Shown piece by piece: positions 16,952 to 25,341 of a stretch of DNA of 42,078 nt. Numbering within the stretch: the stretch's first letter is position 1; each line of letters opens with the position of its first letter. The DNA comes from Nautiliaceae bacterium (GTDB lineage: Bacteria; Campylobacterota; Campylobacteria; Campylobacterales; Nautiliaceae): contig JAMOTL010000008.1 in the NCBI GenBank assembly GCA_027062285.1, forward strand, positions 1-42,078. Reading direction: 5' to 3'. The notes beneath the pieces are model-generated. The model worked only from the letters and a program-made list of their open reading frames with translations. It did no database searches and was not told where the DNA came from. A program made the position numbers and the translations under genes.

Positions 16952-18150
16952 CCGTTTATATAAAGTTTTTCCACTTCGTTTGTATGAAGAATAATCTGAA
17001 GAGGAAGCAGTTCTAAATTTTCTACACTGTTTGGTAATTTGAAAGTTATTAAATCTGCATCTTTTCCTTTTTTTATTTCTCCGTTATTTAATCCTAACGA
17101 TTTTGCCGCATTTTTTGTAACGGCTTTTAATAAATCTTTTGCTAAATATTTCGGATGAAGAGATACGTGCATGAGAAGAGCGGCTCTTATTTCTTTAAAA
17201 AGATTTAAAGAGTAATTTGAACTGAGTCCGTCCGTTGCCACGGAATAATCTATCGAATAATTTTTTACTTTTTCCAAATCCAAAAGTCCCACATTTAGGA
17301 GTCTGTTTGAAACGGGACAGTGGGCTATTGAAGCGTTTATCTCTTTTATTTTTTCAAATTCTTCCTCGTTTGCGTGTACGCAATGAATAAAGGTGGCTTT
17401 TAAGCCTCTGAATTTTTCTATAAATTCAATTGGTTTTATAAGTGGTTTTGCGTTTTTAAAATGTTTTTCAAAAAACAGTTTAAATTCTCCCTCACCTTCA
17501 TCAAGCCATCTTCTCTCAGCTTTACTTTCCATAAAATGTGTCTGTACCGGCAGATTTTCACTTCTTGCTATATTTAAGACTTTATCCATTAAAAAAGGGT
17601 GAACAGAATACGGTGAATGAATTGAAATACCTATTTTGAATTTTTCATTTTGAAGTTCCATCGATTCATTTAGTCTTGCCTGAAAATCTTGATAAAGCAT
17701 ATCAACGGCTGCCGGAGTTGTTCCAATAATTTCATTGAAATAAACCACTTTTAACGGTGAATGTTTTAAATATCGTAAATCATCTCCAGTAGAGCTTATT
17801 TCTCCAAAAGCACATACGCCGCTTTTTTTCATTTCATCAACAGCTTTTTTAAAACAATCCCCCTTACAGTTAATAAATAAATTTTCTCTGTGTTCGATTA
17901 CAGAATTTAACCACAAAATAAAATCACCGTATTCAAGCAGTGTTTTATTGGAACTAAATTCGAGGTGGGTATGTGAATTAATAAGAGCCGGCATTAATAT
18001 GGAATTTTCTCCAAGATATATTTCTTGTTCGCATTTTTCCAAGTCGTATCCAACATCAATTATTTTTTTATCAAATATAACTTCGGCATTTTTTAATATG
18101 GTATTTTTATTATCCATTAGTAAAACGTAATCGGCTTTAAGTTTAATCAA
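16939..18150 (-). CDS. aminofutalosine deaminase-family amidohydrolase
   Basis: 403 residues of the ATZ/TRZ/SsnA amidohydrolase class. Metal ligands are visible: NSHTHLEF near 59-66 (HxH), QTHFMES near 204-210, and FIHCVH with ATDGLSSN further on (Asp ligand). In Campylobacterota this subgroup deaminates 6-amino-6-deoxyfutalosine in the futalosine route to menaquinone, whose quinol would feed the Nap system. The start is TTG with AAGGAG five bases upstream; the nearby ATG is out of frame. It is divergent from aroQ, an order also known in Campylobacter. Other purine or guanine deaminations are possible; the substrate is inferred from lineage. Confidence 0.82.
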   Translation of the reverse strand: MIKLKADYVLLMDNKNTILKNAEVIFDKKIIDVGYDLEKCEQEIYLGENSILMPALINSHTHLEFSSNKTLLEYGDFILWLNSVIEHRENLFINCKGDCFKKAVDEMKKSGVCAFGEISSTGDDLRYLKHSPLKVVYFNEIIGTTPAAVDMLYQDFQARLNESMELQNEKFKIGISIHSPYSVHPFLMDKVLNIARSENLPVQTHFMESKAERRWLDEGEGEFKLFFEKHFKNAKPLIKPIEFIEKFRGLKATFIHCVHANEEEFEKIKEINASIAHCPVSNRLLNVGLLDLEKVKNYSIDYSVATDGLSSNYSLNLFKEIRAALLMHVSLHPKYLAKDLLKAVTKNAAKSLGLNNGEIKKGKDADLITFKLPNSVENLELLPLQIILHTNEVEKLYINGKEV

Positions 18151-18173
18151 ACCATCTCCTTAAGTTTTTCTAA

Positions 18174-18186
18174 ATTATAGTAAAAT
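18174..18186. promoter_or_regulatory. overlapping divergent -10 elements, amidohydrolase/aroQ
   Basis: TATAAT is read on the minus strand (18179-18174) towards the amidohydrolase and TAAAAT on the plus strand (18181-18186) towards aroQ, within a 57-base gap. No convincing -35 boxes are seen. The two genes probably share and compete for this site. Confidence 0.5.
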
Positions 18187-18207
18187 TACACAAAAAAAGG
18201 AGAATAA

Positions 18208-18681
18208 ATGAAAATAAAAGTAATTCACGGACCAAATCTTAATATGTTGGGAATTAGAGAAGTAAATATTTACGGGCCTATGAAACTGGAAGATATCAAT
18301 AAAAATATGGAAGTTGTGGCTAAACAAAACGGATTTGAAATTGAATTTTATCAATCAAATCATGAAGGCGATATAGTTGACGCTATTCAGGAATGTTTAA
18401 ATGAAGGGGTTGATGGAATTATTATAAATCCGGCTGCTTTAACTCATACTTCTATTTCAATAAGAGATGCCTTAAGAGCCGTAAAACTTCCAGCTGTTGA
18501 GGTTCATCTAAGTAATATTGCGGCAAGAGAAGAATTTAGACACAAATCAATGATTAGTGATGTGGTAGCCGGAACTATTACAGGATTTGGACCGTTTAGT
18601 TATCATTTGGGACTTCTTGCTATGATGCAAATTCTAAATGAAATTAAAATGGCAAAAGAGGCTCAAAAGGCAGGAAATTAA
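18208..18681 (+). CDS. aroQ: 3-dehydroquinate dehydratase, type II
   Basis: 157 residues, standard size. [11 protein letters not shown] near 8-18 and NIYG near 20-23 (catalytic Tyr) are followed by the YQSNHEGDI motif near 50-58, NPAALTHTS near 78-86, and [18 protein letters not shown] near 100-117 with the catalytic His. It dehydrates 3-dehydroquinate to 3-dehydroshikimate in the shikimate pathway. AAAAGGAG lies 7 bases before ATG. The gene opens a compact run of overlapping genes leading to the flagellar block. Confidence 0.96.
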   Translation: MKIKVIHGPNLNMLGIREVNIYGPMKLEDINKNMEVVAKQNGFEIEFYQSNHEGDIVDAIQECLNEGVDGIIINPAALTHTSISIRDALRAVKLPAVEVHLSNIAAREEFRHKSMISDVVAGTITGFGPFSYHLGLLAMMQILNEIKMAKEAQKAGN

Positions 18682-19694
18682 TGAATTACATTCTAAATAA
18701 AGAGAATGAAATTTATTACGAGTGTGGCTGGAGCAGCGATAACGCTCTTTTTTTGGCACTCGGTGATAAAAGATACGTAATTACTGACGGAAGATATACT
18801 CTTGATGCCAAAGAAAATGCCGATGCTGAAGTAGTGGAAGCTAGGGATTTAGTAAAAAAAGCAAGAGAACTTATTTTAAAACACAGACCTAAAAAACTTA
18901 AAATCGATCCTACAAATTGGCAAAAAGAGAATTATGAAAAATTAGCGAAGGTAGTAAAATTACAAAATGTACCTTTTATGTCCCATAAAAAAAGAATGAT
19001 AAAAAGCGATAAAGAGCTTGAAATAATAAAAGAAGCGGTAAGACTCGGGGCGGAGGCGTTTGAAGAATTCAAAAAAGAGATTACTGTCGGAATTGATGAG
19101 TATGAACTTTCTTACAGATTTAAAGAAAAATTAACAAATCGAGGAAGAAGAGAACTTAGTTTCGAGCCGATAGTGGCTATAAACGAAAATGCTGCAAAAC
19201 CTCATGCCATGGTTACCGATAAAATTTTAAAAAAAGGCGATTTACTGCTTCTTGATGCCGGATTAAAACATAAAAGATACTGCTCGGACAGGACAAGAAC
19301 GATATTTATAGGTGATAATATTTCAATGTCTAAAAGGCAGAAATTTAAAAATAAAGAGATACAAAAAGCATATGACACGGTACTAAAAGCCCAAGAAGCA
19401 GCTATAAAAGCCGTAAAAGTAGGGATGCCGATAAACGAACTTGATAAAATCGCAAGAGAAATTATCGAAAAAGCCGGATATGGCAAATATTTCGTTCACT
19501 CTTTAGGGCATGGTGTAGGGCTTGATATTCATGAGTGGCCTTATGTAAATTCTAAAAACACTACGCCAATTCAAAACGGAATGGTATTTACCATTGAACC
19601 AGGAATTTATATCCCGGGGGAATTCGGTATAAGAATTGAAGATATGGTAATGATAAAAGATGATAAATGTCACGTATTAAGTGAGGAAATATGA
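18681..19694 (+). CDS. M24-family aminopeptidase (Xaa-Pro type)
   Basis: 337 residues. A small N-terminal creatinase-like domain (about 1-105) precedes a pita-bread M24 domain. Its five metal ligands are recognisable: the two Asp in LLDAGLKHKRYCSDRTRT (near 187-205), His in SLGHGVGLDIHEWP (near 274-287), Glu in FTIEPGIY (near 301-308), and Glu in IRIEDMV (near 315-321). It should remove N-terminal residues ahead of proline. It overlaps aroQ by one base and the next gene by four (ATGA). PepP or PepQ cannot be separated from sequence alone. Confidence 0.9.
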   Translation: MNYILNKENEIYYECGWSSDNALFLALGDKRYVITDGRYTLDAKENADAEVVEARDLVKKARELILKHRPKKLKIDPTNWQKENYEKLAKVVKLQNVPFMSHKKRMIKSDKELEIIKEAVRLGAEAFEEFKKEITVGIDEYELSYRFKEKLTNRGRRELSFEPIVAINENAAKPHAMVTDKILKKGDLLLLDAGLKHKRYCSDRTRTIFIGDNISMSKRQKFKNKEIQKAYDTVLKAQEAAIKAVKVGMPINELDKIAREIIEKAGYGKYFVHSLGHGVGLDIHEWPYVNSKNTTPIQNGMVFTIEPGIYIPGEFGIRIEDMVMIKDDKCHVLSEEI

Positions 19695-19855
19695 GTATAA
19701 GTAAAATAAGAACGATTCTTTATAAAACGGCTAAATATCTGGGAGATTTTAGCGCAATAAAAAGAGCAATAGAAAAAAAAGACATAACTCCTGTCGTAAA
19801 AAGAATAATGAGAAGAATTTACGGATACATTACCGGCAGAGGAATGCCCAAATAA
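19691..19855 (+). CDS. small basic protein of unknown function (54 residues)
   Basis: This short frame starts with an ATG overlapping the preceding stop (ATGA) and a GAGG in reach. Its TAA shares a base with the folK ATG, so it is fully embedded in the operon. It reads MSISKIRTILYKTAKYLGDF at the start and ends in a very basic segment (KRIMRRIYGYITGRGMPK). It has no signal peptide, no membrane segment and no Cys. Codon use matches the neighbours. The tight coupling on both sides argues it is a real gene. The basic tail would suit nucleic-acid or ribosome contact, but I do not recognise a named family. Confidence 0.8.
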   Translation: MSISKIRTILYKTAKYLGDFSAIKRAIEKKDITPVVKRIMRRIYGYITGRGMPK

Positions 19856-20310
19856 TGAAAAAGATAATAAAAACTACTTTTTTCCCCGCACCGGTAAAAA
19901 AAAGTCTTAAAAAAAACAGGGCTTTGATCGGCGTGGGGTGTAATGTGGGTAACTGTATAAGAAGATTTAAAAAGCTTTATAATTTTTTTAATTCACATTC
20001 CAAAGTGGATGTTTTACAGACTTCTATAATTTATAAAAATCCGCCGTTTGGATATCTGAATCAGCCTTGGTTTTATAATACCGTTATGGTAATTGCCACT
20101 GATTTTTCTCCGAATGAACTTTTACATTTTTTACTTTATACCGAAAAAAAATTCGGAAGAAAAAGAAGTTTTAAAAATGCACCAAGGACTCTGGATTTAG
20201 ATATAATTTTGTATAATAATATAAAAGTAAACACAAAAAAACTGAAAATACCTCATCCATACTTTAAACAAAGAGATTCGGTATTGGTACCTTTGGCATT
20301 AAAGGATTGA
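19855..20310 (+). CDS. folK: HPPK, 2-amino-4-hydroxy-6-hydroxymethyldihydropteridine pyrophosphokinase
   Basis: 151 residues. A basic N-terminal extension of about 20 residues leads into LIGVGCNVGN (GxNxG near 24-34). Then come the substrate loop IYKNPPFGYLNQPWFYN near 59-75, and the signature GRKRSFKNAPRTLDLDIILYNN near 100-121 (RxLDLDIL, metal-binding Asp pair), and IPHPYFKQRDSVLVPL near the end. It transfers pyrophosphate from ATP to the pterin in folate synthesis. The folK-flhF pairing is also found in Campylobacter. Confidence 0.94.
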   Translation: MKKIIKTTFFPAPVKKSLKKNRALIGVGCNVGNCIRRFKKLYNFFNSHSKVDVLQTSIIYKNPPFGYLNQPWFYNTVMVIATDFSPNELLHFLLYTEKKFGRKRSFKNAPRTLDLDIILYNNIKVNTKKLKIPHPYFKQRDSVLVPLALKD

Positions 20311-20311
20311 A

Positions 20312-21532
20312 TTGAAACTAAAAACTTACACGGCACCTACTTATACGGAAGCGTTAAATAAAATAAAAGCTGAATTAGGAGATGATGTAGTAATAGTTTC
20401 AAGTAAAGAAATAAAAAGAAAAACACTAACTTCTCCCGGGCTTTATGAAATTGTTGTAGCTATTGAAGAAGATTTTCAAATGCCTGAAAAAAGAGATTCG
20501 GTAGATGAGGTTATGCTTAAATTATCAAATGTTGCTAAAGAAATTAACAAAACGGTTAATTATTCGGAATCCGGGAATGAAAAAATAAATAAACCCAAAA
20601 AAAATAATTTTGTAACTAATGACGATGAAATAAAAGAGCTAAAAAAAGAATTTTCAAAACTTGCCGATACACTTAAATTTCTTCAAGCTACCGTCTGGGA
20701 TATCATTCATAAGGACGATTTGGATTTGCCGCCTGAATTTAGTGAAATATATGCTCTCTCTCGTGCCAGCGGAATGAGTCCGAAGCATCTTGATGAGATT
20801 ATGAAACTTACAATAAAATATATGCCTGTAAAAATGAGAAAAAATAGAGATACTATAAAAAGATATTTTCACACGCTTCTTAAAAAGATGATTCCTATAA
20901 GACTTGAGAGAGAGATAAAACCTCCTCATAAAAAAATAATGATGTTCGTAGGTCCTACCGGAGTCGGTAAAACGACTACCATAGCAAAACTGGCAGCTAG
21001 ATATGCTTATAAACTTTCCCAACGTCATAAAGTAGGAATTATTACTCTTGATACATATAGAATTGGAGCGGTTGAACAACTTATGACATATGCCAAAATG
21101 ATGAAACTTCCGATAGAAACGGTAGTGGATCCAAGTGATTTCGAAGAGGCTCTTAATGCCTTAAGACACAACGATTATATTCTTATAGATACCGTGGGAA
21201 GTTCTCAACATGACAAAGAGAAAATCGAAAAATTAAAATCATTCCTTAAAGTTGATTCTTTTGCTGAAATTAATGTAAATTTAGTGCTTTCGGCAGTTAC
21301 GAAATATGATGACTTAACGGATATATATAAAAATTTTTCACTTCTTCCTATCGATACATTGATTTTTACCAAACTTGATGAAACAAAAACATATGGCAAT
21401 ATCTTTTCACTTTTGCTCGATACGAAAAAACCTGTCAGTTATTTTTCCATAGGACAAGAGGTGCCGGATGATTTAATAGTGGCGGATGCGGATTATATAC
21501 TAAAAGGCATCCTCAATAAGGAGCTTAGTTGA
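20312..21532 (+). CDS. flhF: flagellar biosynthesis GTPase FlhF
   Basis: 406 residues. The N-terminal B domain (MKLKTYTAPTYTEALNKIKA) is followed by an N domain and an SRP-type G domain. The G domain has P-loop GPTGVGKTTTIAKLAARYA near 214-232, DTYRIGAVEQL near 247-257, DTVGSS near 294-299 (usually DTAGRS; the G is kept, the R is not), and TKLDE near 353-357. FlhF places and numbers polar flagella and in Campylobacter also supports FlgSR/sigma-54 gene expression. The start is TTG with AAAGGA five bases upstream. It overlaps flhG by 4 bases. Confidence 0.95.
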   Translation: MKLKTYTAPTYTEALNKIKAELGDDVVIVSSKEIKRKTLTSPGLYEIVVAIEEDFQMPEKRDSVDEVMLKLSNVAKEINKTVNYSESGNEKINKPKKNNFVTNDDEIKELKKEFSKLADTLKFLQATVWDIIHKDDLDLPPEFSEIYALSRASGMSPKHLDEIMKLTIKYMPVKMRKNRDTIKRYFHTLLKKMIPIRLEREIKPPHKKIMMFVGPTGVGKTTTIAKLAARYAYKLSQRHKVGIITLDTYRIGAVEQLMTYAKMMKLPIETVVDPSDFEEALNALRHNDYILIDTVGSSQHDKEKIEKLKSFLKVDSFAEINVNLVLSAVTKYDDLTDIYKNFSLLPIDTLIFTKLDETKTYGNIFSLLLDTKKPVSYFSIGQEVPDDLIVADADYILKGILNKELS

Positions 21533-22392
21533 AAACGCAAGCGGATAAATTAAAAGATTTGGTTAAAACCCAAAAACCCAAAAAATTAAAAACCCGCGTA
21601 ATTGCCGTTACGAGTGGAAAGGGAGGAGTTGGAAAAACGACTTTAACTGCCAATTTAGGATATGCTTTACATTCATTGGGGTTTAAAGTCGCTTTATTTG
21701 ATGCTGATATAGGACTGGCTAATCTTGATGTGATTTTAAAAATAAATGCTAAGAAAAATATTTTAGATGTATTAAAAAACGAAGCTTCTTTAAAGGATAT
21801 AATTGTAGAAATAGAAAAGGATTTTGTATTAATACCCGGGGAAAGCGGAGAAGAAATAATAAATTTTGCTGATGAAATGGTACTTAGTAATTTTTTAACT
21901 CAACTTGATGTTTTTGAAGACTATGATTTTTTCTTGATTGATACGAGTGCCGGAATTGATAAAAGAGTTCAGTTGTTTTTAGACGCGGCTGATGATGTTA
22001 TAGTGGTTACGGTCCCGGAACCTGCGGCGATTACGGATGCGTATGCGATGATAAAGGTAATCAGTGAAAAAAGGGAAATTGCTTATATGATTTTAAATGA
22101 GGTGAATTCGGAAAAAGAAGCGAATAATATTTTTAGTAAAATATTAAAAGTCGCTAAACAGAATCTTAGAGATGAATTTAGACTTTTAATGCTGGGGCAT
22201 ATAAAAAATGACAAAGCCATATTTTTAGCTTCGGCTAAAAGGCAGCTTTTTGTAAAAGAGCATCCGAATTTGCAAGTCTCTCAGCAAGTGATTTCCATAG
22301 CAAAAAAAATTGCCAGAATTTCGGAACGAAAAGTGCTTGAAAAAGACAGCGGTCTTACGAAATTCTTTAAAAAAATTTTTTCAGGGTTTTAA
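21529..22392 (+). CDS. flhG: FlhG, MinD-like flagellar number ATPase
   Basis: 287 residues. The deviant Walker A GKGGVGKTTLTANL near 31-44 carries the signature lysine of MinD/ParA ATPases, and the DADIGLANLDV block is near 60-70. DTSAGID follows near 142-148. It acts on FlhF to limit flagellar number. The start is TTG in an ATAAGGAG context. It overlaps flhF by 4 bases. Confidence 0.95.
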   Translation: MKTQADKLKDLVKTQKPKKLKTRVIAVTSGKGGVGKTTLTANLGYALHSLGFKVALFDADIGLANLDVILKINAKKNILDVLKNEASLKDIIVEIEKDFVLIPGESGEEIINFADEMVLSNFLTQLDVFEDYDFFLIDTSAGIDKRVQLFLDAADDVIVVTVPEPAAITDAYAMIKVISEKREIAYMILNEVNSEKEANNIFSKILKVAKQNLRDEFRLLMLGHIKNDKAIFLASAKRQLFVKEHPNLQVSQQVISIAKKIARISERKVLEKDSGLTKFFKKIFSGF

Positions 22393-22409
22393 TAGGAAAA
22401 GGATGAAAT

Positions 22410-22748
22410 ATGAGAGGAGAAAATTTTATATATTTTGCTACAGTCAGCGGATTTTTTATAGGAATTATTTTTTCTATAATAAAAGGGCTTGACGCAATTG
22501 AATTTATTTTTGCTACAATAATAACAACGTTAATTTTTTATATTATTGCTCTTGGCAGTGTGGCATTTTATATAAAATTTTTGGATGTTAAAAAAATCGT
22601 CTTTTTTAATAAACATGAAGTTGATTCTATATTGGATGTTCAGATTAAAGAACTTGAAAAAAAAGAGGATTTTATCCTTGATAGCTACGAGTTTATTAAA
22701 GAGATCGAACAAGAAGAGTTGGAAATCATCAGAAAGAATAAAAAATGA
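22410..22748 (+). CDS. small two-helix membrane protein of the flh-fli operon
   Basis: 112 residues. Two membrane helices (about 6-24 and 31-56) are followed by a charged cytosolic tail, strongly acidic near the end (EIEQEELEIIRKNKK). I do not recognise a domain. A similar small membrane protein sits between flhG and fliA in Campylobacter, so its position is conserved in the phylum. Its stop overlaps the fliA start by 4 bases. A second frame at 22310 in another phase is a shadow. Function unknown; a role near the flagellar regulators is inferred from position only. Confidence 0.82.
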   Translation: MRGENFIYFATVSGFFIGIIFSIIKGLDAIEFIFATIITTLIFYIIALGSVAFYIKFLDVKKIVFFNKHEVDSILDVQIKELEKKEDFILDSYEFIKEIEQEELEIIRKNKK

Positions 22749-23428
22749 GTTCTAAAAATCCATATACAGACAATCTGAAAGCTTACAGAGATTCATTGGC
22801 GATTGATTATATGCCGGCAGTTAAGGCAATGGCTGCCAGACTTAAAGAGAGATTGCCAAGTAATGTGGATTTTAACGATTTGGTTTCTATAGGGTTTGAA
22901 GAGCTTGTCAAGCTTGCTAAAAGATATGATGCTTCCATAAACGATAATTTTTGGGGCTATGCACAAAAAAGAATTTACGGTGCTATGCTTGATTTTTTAA
23001 GAAGTCTTGATACAGTTAGCAGGGGTGATAGAAAACTTATTAAAGATATTGATAAAGTAATTGAAAGATATATGGCAAATCACGGATATGAGCCAAGCGA
23101 TGAAGAAATTGCCGCAGTTTTGGATGTCGATGTAGATAAAGTTAGAAAAGCCAGACATGCTAACGATATCTATTCGGTAATGCCTATTGAAGATCAGCTG
23201 AATTATTATGAAGATGTATCCAAAAAAGTAGAAGAAGAAGAGCTTATAGAGGTTATAAAGGAGATTTTAAAAGAATTCGGCGAAAAAGAACAGTTAATAA
23301 TTCAACTTTACTATTTTGAAGAGCTTTCTTTAAAAGAAATTAGCGATATTTTGGGTGTAACTGAGAGCAGAGTATCTCAAATTCATAAAAAAATTATTAA
23401 AAAAATAAGGGAAAGATTAAATGGCTGA
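22745..23428 (+). CDS. fliA: flagellar sigma factor sigma-28
   Basis: 227 residues with the sigma-70-family regions 2, 3 and 4. Region 2 includes DFNDLVSIGFEELVKLAKRYD near 39-59 and WGYAQKRIYGAMLDFLRSLD near 65-84. Region 4 has LIIQLYYFEELSLKEISDILGVTESRVSQIHKK near 188-220. It directs late flagellar genes, normally held by FlgM (not in this window). It is coupled by overlaps to the membrane protein (4 bases) and fliM (8 bases). Confidence 0.96.
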   Translation: MSSKNPYTDNLKAYRDSLAIDYMPAVKAMAARLKERLPSNVDFNDLVSIGFEELVKLAKRYDASINDNFWGYAQKRIYGAMLDFLRSLDTVSRGDRKLIKDIDKVIERYMANHGYEPSDEEIAAVLDVDVDKVRKARHANDIYSVMPIEDQLNYYEDVSKKVEEEELIEVIKEILKEFGEKEQLIIQLYYFEELSLKEISDILGVTESRVSQIHKKIIKKIRERLNG

Positions 23429-24500
23429 AATCCTCTCTCAAGAAGAAATTGACGCACTGCTTGAAGTTGTTGAAGAAGAGGATATTGCTCCTGATGAGCT
23501 TGATAAAATTCCTGATATACTTGAGCAAAGACAAGTTACTTTATATGATTTTAAAAGACCCAACAGAGTAAGTAAAGAACAGCTCCGCTCAATAAGAGCT
23601 ATTCATGATAAAATGGCAAGAAATTTAGCAAGTGACATATCTTCTCTTATGAGGAGTATCGTGGAAATTCATCTACATTCTGTGGATCAGATGACATATG
23701 GTGAATTTCTTATGAGTTTGCCAAGTCCTACTTCTTTTAACGTTTTTTCCCTAAAACCACTTGATGGAAAGGGAGTAGTGGAGTTAAATCCGAGTATTGT
23801 TTTTCCGATGATAGATAGATTACTTGGGGGACCGGGGCTTCCTTTTGAAAATACAAGAGAGTTTACTGATATTGAATTAAATCTTCTTGACCAGATTTTA
23901 AGGGTAATTACTCAAAATATGAGAGAAGTTTGGTCTCCTATTATGGAAATGTTTCCTGTTATCGAAGCCAAAGAATCTTCGCCGAACGTAGTTCAAATCG
24001 TAGCTCAAAACGAAATTGTAGTAATGGTCGTTATGGAAATTGTAATCGGTCAGACAAGCGGGATGATGAATATTTGTTATCCTGTTATTACCATAGAAAG
24101 TCTTTTACCCAAACTTGCAAGCAGAGATTTGATGCTAAGTGAAACCAGCAGCAGAAAAAGTAGAAATAAAGAATTAAGAGCTCTTTTAAGAGGAGCAAAA
24201 GTGGATTTGGAAGCAGTGCTCGGATATGCGGAACTTACTATGAAAGAGATTTTTGAATTACAAAAAGGCGATATCATAAAACTTGACAGACCTGCTGATG
24301 ATACGGTGGTGGTAAAAGTGGACGGTCGTGAAAAATTCGTAGCGGATTTCGGAGTTCAAAGATATAGAAGGGCAATAAAAATAAGAGAAATTTTAAGAAC
24401 AGAGCATGATGAAATTAAAGAAATTTTAGAAAAACTTGAGGAGAAAAGAAAACAAAGACTTGAACAAATAACCGGTGAATCAGGAGAAGAAAGTGAATGA
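23421..24500 (+). CDS. fliM: flagellar motor switch protein FliM
   Basis: 359 residues. The N-terminal CheY-binding peptide LSQEEIDALL (about 5-14) is intact. The central CheC-like domain contains DQMTYGEFLMSLPSPT near 93-108 and the GGxG signature LLGGPGLPFENTREFTDIE near 137-155. The C-terminal SpoA domain is near 260-335 (GDIIKLDRPADDTVVVKVDGREKF). It forms the cytoplasmic C-ring and sets rotation direction. The C-terminal tail is charged. Confidence 0.97.
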   Translation: MAEILSQEEIDALLEVVEEEDIAPDELDKIPDILEQRQVTLYDFKRPNRVSKEQLRSIRAIHDKMARNLASDISSLMRSIVEIHLHSVDQMTYGEFLMSLPSPTSFNVFSLKPLDGKGVVELNPSIVFPMIDRLLGGPGLPFENTREFTDIELNLLDQILRVITQNMREVWSPIMEMFPVIEAKESSPNVVQIVAQNEIVVMVVMEIVIGQTSGMMNICYPVITIESLLPKLASRDLMLSETSSRKSRNKELRALLRGAKVDLEAVLGYAELTMKEIFELQKGDIIKLDRPADDTVVVKVDGREKFVADFGVQRYRRAIKIREILRTEHDEIKEILEKLEEKRKQRLEQITGESGEESE

Positions 24501-25296
24501 ATTATTTGAAATAATAGTTAATGAAATAAAATCTGTAATAGAAGGTTTAACAGGTGTTGCGCCTGAAGTTAATTTAAAGGAATCGACAGAAAAAATCCCT
24601 GATATTTCTACACCCTATGTAAAAGTAAATGCCGAAGTATCTCCAAAAGGTGAAATTGTTTTTATTTTATATCCTGAACTGGCAACTGCTATAGCCGATA
24701 TGATGCTTGGAGGTGAAGGAGAAGCTAAAAGCGAAATCGACGAAGACGATTTAGATGCTACAAAAGAGATAGTTTCTAATATTTTAGGGTCTTTAACATC
24801 AACCCTTGAAGCTCAGAATGATATTGAAAGTTTAAAATTTGATGTAAAAGAAGCGTCATTTATCGAAACTGAAGAAGATTTCTCTTCCTATGCTAAAGCT
24901 TTGGTATTGGATTGTAAAATAGCAAACGTAAATAAAGAGTGTTATATTTTATTTGACAAAGATTTCGTATCTATTTTTGAAAGTGTAAGTGAATCCGACA
25001 AATCAGAAAGTAAAGTGGAAATAAGTGAAGAAGTAAAGCAACTTGAAATGCTTATGGATGTTAAACTTCAGTTAAGAGTAAGAATCGGTAAAAAAACTAT
25101 GCTTTTAAAAGATGTTATTTCCATGGATATCGGAAGCATAATAGAACTTGATCAATTAGCAAACGAACCTCTTGATATCTTGATAGAAGATAAAAAAATA
25201 GGTGAAGGAGAGGTAGTAATTGTAGATGGAAACTTCGGTATACAAATTACTTCCATAGGTTCTAAAGCTGACAGACTCAACTCCATGAAAGGTTGA
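24493..25296 (+). CDS. fliY: flagellar motor switch protein FliY (FliN/FliY type)
   Basis: 267 residues. The first 170 form a CheC/FliM-like domain without a CheY-binding peptide, and about 185-262 form a SpoA/FliN domain (MDVKLQLRVRIGKKTMLLKDVISMDIGSIIELDQLANEP as consecutive elements). This length and order match Campylobacterota FliY, a C-ring component with FliM. GTG 24493 is chosen because AGGAG lies six bases before it; the in-frame GTG at 24475 lacks a ribosome site. It overlaps fliM by 8 bases and appears to close the operon. Confidence 0.92.
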   Translation: MNELFEIIVNEIKSVIEGLTGVAPEVNLKESTEKIPDISTPYVKVNAEVSPKGEIVFILYPELATAIADMMLGGEGEAKSEIDEDDLDATKEIVSNILGSLTSTLEAQNDIESLKFDVKEASFIETEEDFSSYAKALVLDCKIANVNKECYILFDKDFVSIFESVSESDKSESKVEISEEVKQLEMLMDVKLQLRVRIGKKTMLLKDVISMDIGSIIELDQLANEPLDILIEDKKIGEGEVVIVDGNFGIQITSIGSKADRLNSMKG

Positions 25297-25341
25297 CAAT
25301 TATTAAGCGATTTGATAAATTGCGATTCAAAAAGGCAGGGC

